Shown piece by piece: positions 37,684 through 41,033 of a DNA stretch of 41,033 nucleotides. The stretch's first letter is position 1, and each line of letters starts with the position of its first letter. Location: the IMG/VR virus record IMGVR_UViG_3300022924_000010, positions 1-41,033 of that record; one strand, given 5' to 3'. A program made the position numbers and the translations under genes. This stretch comes from a virus. The notes beneath the pieces were generated by a model. The model worked only from the letters and a program-made list of their open reading frames with translations, was not told the DNA's origin and searched no databases.

Positions 37684-37950
37684 TTAAATTTTTACCGCTT
37701 CTATTTTTCCCTGTTCATCCCAAACTTTGATAGTTCGCCTTATAACAGTCTGATATTCGCCTTTTTCCGACTTGAACTCATCGTGTGTTGTGGTCAGGAT
37801 ATGTTCCAATTTCTGATCAGCGTTAAGCCTAAATGTATTGACTTCACTCTTTATCTCAGTACTCCCGATTAAACGCCATTTTAAGCCGTCCTGTTGAAAC
37901 GTATTGTGCAAATACATACCATTTACCGAAATCATCTTAAGATTGCTCAT
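37684..37950 (-). CDS. Hypothetical protein (88 aa)
   Basis: A beta-rich protein (MISVNGMYLHNTFQQDGLKWRLIGSTEI ... RRTIKVWDEQGKIEAVKI). No family is recognised. It overlaps the coiled-coil gene upstream by 14 bases. Confidence 0.55.
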   Translation of the reverse strand: MSNLKMISVNGMYLHNTFQQDGLKWRLIGSTEIKSEVNTFRLNADQKLEHILTTTHDEFKSEKGEYQTVIRRTIKVWDEQGKIEAVKI

Positions 37951-38278
37951 AAGCCTGTTTCATTGCGTTTAACTCCTGTTCTACATTTGACAACCTATTG
38001 TTCAAATGCCTAAACCTTAATTTCAATGATTGAGCTTTGTTGTTAAGCCCCAACATATCTTCAAATATACCCAATAGTATTTTGATGCGCTCCTCTTGGT
38101 CTGTAACATTCTTGCTATCTGGATTGCGCTTTTTGGCTTTCAATAGCTCAGAATACATATCGGCCAATACACCGTTACCAATGCTTATTGCCAAATCATA
38201 TTTATTTAAATCCTCGTAGAACAGATGAAAGGTATCTATTTCGGCTTTGTACTGTTCTGCTAGTGCTTTGTAGTCCAT
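37937..38278 (-). CDS. Coiled-coil protein (113 aa)
   Basis: A helical protein, with long heptad-like runs (LAEQYKAEIDTFHLFYEDLNKYDL and AQSLKLRFRHLNNRLSNVEQELNAMKQAYEQ). No catalytic motif. I start at 38278, 2 bases after the stop of the Cys-containing gene; an in-frame upstream Met is inside that gene. Possibly a replication accessory or structural scaffold protein. Confidence 0.6.
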   Translation of the reverse strand: MDYKALAEQYKAEIDTFHLFYEDLNKYDLAISIGNGVLADMYSELLKAKKRNPDSKNVTDQEERIKILLGIFEDMLGLNNKAQSLKLRFRHLNNRLSNVEQELNAMKQAYEQS

Positions 38279-38280
38279 AA

Positions 38281-38490
38281 TTAAAATGGTAATGCTGTAC
38301 AATCGTATGTGTGAACTTTGTATTTCCAGTAGTGTATTCCGATTTGACGGTCTTTATCGTCATATTGTCCAACACGAATTGAACCATCAATATAAGATTT
38401 TCCTATTGATATTGTATTTCCACATGACGTGCATCTGTGAGGTATTCTAGCAACTCTTACTATCTCTCCTCTCTGTAGTTCTGAACTCAT
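38281..38490 (-). CDS. Small zinc-ribbon-like protein ending in LPF (69 aa)
   Basis: Contains HRCTSCGNTISIGKSYIDG, one CxxC knuckle with a preceding His and a later Cys (YDCTALPF), which can form a zinc ribbon. The C-terminus is ALPF, similar to the DLPF tails of the two neighbours but without the acidic residues. It is packed 2 bases from its neighbours. Confidence 0.55.
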   Translation of the reverse strand: MSSELQRGEIVRVARIPHRCTSCGNTISIGKSYIDGSIRVGQYDDKDRQIGIHYWKYKVHTYDCTALPF

Positions 38491-38492
38491 AA

Positions 38493-38834
38493 TTAAAAAG
38501 GTAAATCTTCTTCAAATAAAATACATTCAGTTGGCATTAATTCCTTATCATGGAACTGCTCTGGATAATTATCCACCATTCCGTTTTTAATACATTTGAA
38601 AGGATATAACTCAATATTCTTTGCCGTACATTTAAAACCCTTAGATTTTTGCTCTCTGTCAAAAATATTTGTATAAGTTATTTCTATTTCTTCAAGGTGA
38701 ACGCAACCGCTGCATTTTGATTGGTTCTTTGGATTTGAATAACAATTTTCCTCATGTTTAATCATGGCATGTTTGACCAACATTCTCTTTTTACAGAAGT
38801 CACATTGGTAAGTTGGTTTTTCAATTACTTTCAT
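38493..38834 (-). CDS. Zinc-binding protein with an SSB-like acidic tail (113 aa)
   Basis: N-terminal zinc finger of the CxxC ... HxxxxC type (YQCDFCKKRMLVKHAMIKHEENC), then CSGCVHLEE and further Cys residues. The C-terminus is EEDLPF, very close to the DDDIPF/DDLPF tail of bacterial SSB, which recruits replication and repair proteins. It belongs to the replication operon. The tail suggests a partner that binds the SSB-Ct pocket or a mimic of it. Confidence 0.65.
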   Translation of the reverse strand: MKVIEKPTYQCDFCKKRMLVKHAMIKHEENCYSNPKNQSKCSGCVHLEEIEITYTNIFDREQKSKGFKCTAKNIELYPFKCIKNGMVDNYPEQFHDKELMPTECILFEEDLPF

Positions 38835-38998
38835 TTTGCGTATTCTCTTATAAATGAAATCATTTCTTCAACATCATCTAATCTATCATCCATTTCTGAA
38901 CCATACTCGCAATCTGGATGCGCCATTAAGAATAATGAAATGCTATTTAACCTTTCGTTAAAAAATTCAATCTGTTCTTCGTTTAATTCTAGTTTCAT
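38831..38998 (-). CDS. Small acidic protein (55 aa)
   Basis: A 55-residue, Glu/Asp-rich helical protein (KLELNEEQIEFFNERLNSI ... MDDRLDDVEEMISFIREYA). ATGA overlap with the zinc-finger gene supports it. Acidic helical proteins can act as inhibitors or DNA mimics, but nothing specific points to this. Confidence 0.55.
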   Translation of the reverse strand: MKLELNEEQIEFFNERLNSISLFLMAHPDCEYGSEMDDRLDDVEEMISFIREYAK

Positions 38999-39008
38999 AA
39001 TTTTATTT

Positions 39009-40046
39009 TTAAAATGGTAAATCTTTTTCTGTTGGTTCGTTAAAGTGTTTGCTTGGTGTGAGTGCTGAGGGTATTATTTCTTGTGCCTTACAATGTTCAA
39101 AGGCGTAAAACTTCTCGCCGTTTATTTCTTCGTAGTACCTATTCTTCTGCCAATCAAAGAATGATGAAACTGCTCCTTTTTTAGCTGTGCCCTTTGGTTT
39201 TGCTTTTAGTATTTTAATTATAACCTCATTTTCCTGGAATGGAATGCCTGTAGAAGGGTTCATTGTTAATTCAACCTTACCGTTAATGCGATTATGTTCT
39301 GGCCTCCAGACACCAACAACGTTAAATGCCCTACGGCCCCATACCGCACCTCCAGCAAAACTGTTTAAGGTTGGTACTGCAGTACAATAAACATCTTGGC
39401 CGGTTATATCCTTTAGGACAATTGGCGGTAGGTCCTTGGCGTGAGTAACTATGTTATTATGCCAATTATTAACCTTTGCTTCTTGACGGTATTTTTTTAA
39501 TGCCCACGCCAAATACTTATCTTCACGCCCTCCGTATTTTGTTAGGTCCTCTTCAAAATCATTGAAAGGATCTGCAGATGTTGTTTGCAATTTAATACCC
39601 AATTCTTTCTCAAGGCTTTTCCAATACGAAAAGAAACTTTCGATCGAGTGGTCCGTTTCATCTGCATCAATAAGATAGAAATGAGTATCAAGCCAGTTCA
39701 TAGCGGTGTAAACTTCTTTTTCGGTAGCTGCGTAGGGATTAGATTTAAAAAAGGGTTTACGGATACACTTTGATACTAGCTCGCCTATTACATCCTCCAT
39801 ATTACCTATTTCTCCCTCTAACAATCCATGTTTCCACCCAAACCTTTCTGATTGATTAAACAACATTTCCAAATGAAACTCTGTTTTACCTGCTCCTGCG
39901 AAACCTAAATAATAAGTGCTATATCCCAACTTAAAACTTAAAAGCTCATCAAGCGTTTTAAATCCCGTATCAACACCCCTAGAAACTCCAGTCTCATAAT
40001 GTTTCATTACCGATTCGGTATAATCCGAAATTCTTTTCTTTGCCAT
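39009..40046 (-). CDS. RecA/DnaB-type ATPase, replicative helicase candidate (345 aa)
   Basis: P-loop ATPase. The start (SRGVDTGFKTLDELLSFKLGYSTYYLGFAGAGKTE) resembles the DnaB-C/RadA pattern in which a TGFxxLDELL strand precedes a Walker A motif (GFAGAGKT, 48-55). Further parts: FYLIDADETDHSIE as a possible Walker B-like site, and IIKILKAKPKGTAKKG. It likely unwinds DNA or loads recombination proteins in phage replication. The C-terminus is EKDLPF, matching the SSB-like tails of nearby genes. One-base overlap with the initiator-like gene upstream. Confidence 0.7.
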   Translation of the reverse strand: MAKKRISDYTESVMKHYETGVSRGVDTGFKTLDELLSFKLGYSTYYLGFAGAGKTEFHLEMLFNQSERFGWKHGLLEGEIGNMEDVIGELVSKCIRKPFFKSNPYAATEKEVYTAMNWLDTHFYLIDADETDHSIESFFSYWKSLEKELGIKLQTTSADPFNDFEEDLTKYGGREDKYLAWALKKYRQEAKVNNWHNNIVTHAKDLPPIVLKDITGQDVYCTAVPTLNSFAGGAVWGRRAFNVVGVWRPEHNRINGKVELTMNPSTGIPFQENEVIIKILKAKPKGTAKKGAVSSFFDWQKNRYYEEINGEKFYAFEHCKAQEIIPSALTPSKHFNEPTEKDLPF

Positions 40047-40714
40047 TATTTGAATAGGTTTTTATTGTTTGATTGGTCAACTGCTTTTTGATCTAATTTT
40101 TTAGGTTTATTGAAATCGTTCTTAAACCATCTTTTCAACCTTAGCTCAGTATCCCACGTTTTTTCGGTTTCCTGTTTAAACTTTGTATTTGATTTATTGG
40201 GTTCGGTCCAGTAATCGCAAAATTCTCTTATACCTTCCTTTCCATAGGTATCAATAAAAGGGATTAGTGATTGAGAAAACTTTAGTTTTCGTACATCTAT
40301 ACTATTAGTATTTAATATACTCTTATCTACTCTTATCTTATCTGTATCGCTTTGTATTACAATTGTATTAGATTTTGATACAATTGTATTTTTTTCTTTT
40401 AGCTTTTTCCATCTTTCTTGGACCGCTAATCTTCTTTTTTCCGACAAATCCAGCACCTCACTATTTTGCTCATCAAGAAATTTTATCCTTACAAATCCAT
40501 CATTATCTATAAACATTATCTTTTTACCGATCAATATATGTAAATGTTCTTCATCAATTTCTATCTCAGCATCTTCTACGGTTAACATACATTCCTTGTT
40601 CCAGTAAAGGCAGCAAAGCCTAAGAAATCTGGCCTGTGTTACCTCTGGACACTTTTGTATTTTCCCCATCATCCAATCGGATATAACAAATTTAAACCAT
40701 GTAAGCTTTTCCAA
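40046..40714 (-). CDS. Replication initiator-like protein, TTG start (222 aa)
   Basis: The N-terminal part (LTWFKFVISDWMMGKIQKCPEVTQARFLRLCCLYW) and the C-terminal SQSLIPFIDTYGKEGIREFCDYWTEPNKSNTKFKQETEKTWDTELRLKRWFKNDF match the Bacteroidetes phage replication protein type (N-terminal Lin1244/DUF4373-like, C-terminal DUF7833-like). It may load the helicase, since it sits directly before the ATPase gene. The only start that keeps the FKF block is a TTG at 40714. The middle is low complexity and highly variable (NTIVSKSNTIVIQSDTD). Confidence 0.7.
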   Translation of the reverse strand: MEKLTWFKFVISDWMMGKIQKCPEVTQARFLRLCCLYWNKECMLTVEDAEIEIDEEHLHILIGKKIMFIDNDGFVRIKFLDEQNSEVLDLSEKRRLAVQERWKKLKEKNTIVSKSNTIVIQSDTDKIRVDKSILNTNSIDVRKLKFSQSLIPFIDTYGKEGIREFCDYWTEPNKSNTKFKQETEKTWDTELRLKRWFKNDFNKPKKLDQKAVDQSNNKNLFK

Positions 40715-40748
40715 ATTAACTTTTGTTAAATTTTAGTACATAAAAATT

Positions 40749-40913
40749 TTATTGGAGTATTCTCCTTAATTCATCAACGTGTTTTAAAGGTACGATGGTC
40801 GTGCCCTTAACCCATTGATTGACGAGCGCTCTAGTTACGCCCATCTTTTCTGCAATCCATGTTTGCTTTATTCCTTTTTCTTGAATAATGGACCTTAATG
40901 TTTTTGCTTCCAT
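40749..40913 (-). CDS. XRE-family Cro/CI-type HTH regulator (54 aa)
   Basis: A 54-residue protein made up almost wholly of one helix-turn-helix: SIIQEKGIKQTWIAEKMGVT followed by ALVNQWVKGTTIVPLKH. The QxxIAEKMGVxxxxVxQW layout is that of Cro/CI-like XRE regulators. It is too small for a lambda-type repressor with a dimerisation domain, so a Cro-like role is likely. Its start codon (40911-40913) and promoter-like element lie in the terminal repeat. It lies between the replication genes and the recombination operon and shares its promoter motif with the site at 2678-2692. Confidence 0.8.
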   Translation of the reverse strand: MEAKTLRSIIQEKGIKQTWIAEKMGVTRALVNQWVKGTTIVPLKHVDELRRILQ

Positions 40914-41033
40914 AGTGTAAATTTACGATTTAACTTTTGTATAATGAAATTTAATTTAAAATAATTTTAACTGTATTTCTTTTGGCTTGTAACCGATACG
41001 CTCCCATCGTTGTTTTAGCTGATCGTGCATACC
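40907..41033. repeat. Direct terminal repeat, right copy
   Basis: Second copy of bases 1-127. It contains the start codon and upstream promoter of the XRE gene (40749-40913) and a truncated second copy of the gene at 50-184 (stop at 40956). The genome should be read as a 40,906-bp circle, with these genes counted once. Confidence 0.97.

Noticed and set aside
1-41033. Search for diversity-generating retroelement
   Set aside because: No reverse transcriptase gene and no variable/template repeat pair in the fibre genes are visible.
1-41033. CRISPR array or tRNA genes
   Set aside because: No regularly spaced direct repeats other than the 15751-15926 tandem array, which has no spacers, and no cloverleaf-like sequence was found by eye.
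1-41033. Lysogeny module (integrase, CI-like repressor, excisionase)
   Set aside because: No tyrosine or serine recombinase is present. The only XRE protein is 54 residues, too small for a typical repressor.

Overview
The window is a complete or near-complete genome of a tailed double-stranded DNA phage of a Bacteroidetes host. The first 127 bases recur exactly as the last 127 (1-127 = 40907-41033), so the molecule closes to a circular map of 40,906 bp. The host group is inferred from Bacteroidetes-type promoter elements (a -7 box TAnnTTTG with an upstream TTG/TTTG), the lack of Shine-Dalgarno sequences, signal peptides ending in Ala-Gln or Ser-Gln, and several gene families typical of Bacteroidetes phages. 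A Sphingobacteriaceae or Flavobacteriaceae host is plausible but not proven. I see no integrase, tRNA, CRISPR array or full-length CI-like repressor.

Most genes lie on the minus strand and read from high to low coordinates. Across the closed junction the early/replication region is: recombination (about 3.95 kb down to 0.6 kb: small unknown genes, a YopX-like protein, a Rad52/Sak-like annealing protein with its PD-(D/E)XK exonuclease), small DNA-binding proteins (0.05-0.6 kb and a 54-residue XRE protein at 40.75-40.91 kb), a replication initiator-like protein and a RecA/DnaB-type ATPase (39.0-40.7 kb), then zinc-binding proteins, an N6-adenine-type methyltransferase, a RuvC-like resolvase and HNH nucleases (34.4-38.8 kb). 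Packaging and head genes follow (33.6-27.0 kb: small and large terminase, portal, protease, capsid, connectors), then the tail (27.0-9.0 kb: tail tube candidate, chaperone-like protein, tape measure, distal tail proteins, fibres) and a lysis/membrane region (9.0-5.6 kb: small membrane proteins, M15 peptidase, holin candidate).

Four plus-strand cassettes break this pattern. One of eight small genes (4.1-5.55 kb) converges on the lysis region at a shared terminator. Three sit inside the tail module as self-contained cargo: a PAPS-reductase-like PP-loop gene (15.5-16.5 kb), a two-gene unit (22.4-23.1 kb) and a seven-gene unit of overlapping small genes (23.6-25.3 kb). Each ends in a recognisable terminator.

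Most notable points: (1) a homing-type HNH gene next to the endolysin ends in a recoded copy of the endolysin C-terminus; (2) the PP-loop cargo gene is frameshifted by 3.5 copies of a 50-bp tandem repeat whose length is exactly what a k=127 assembly would return for any longer array; (3) five proteins in the structural modules carry Sec-type signal peptides; (4) three replication-region proteins end in LPF, two of them in acidic DLPF tails like the SSB C-terminus; (5) a non-coding stretch of about 400 bases in the lysis region has its own promoter and many nested inverted repeats.
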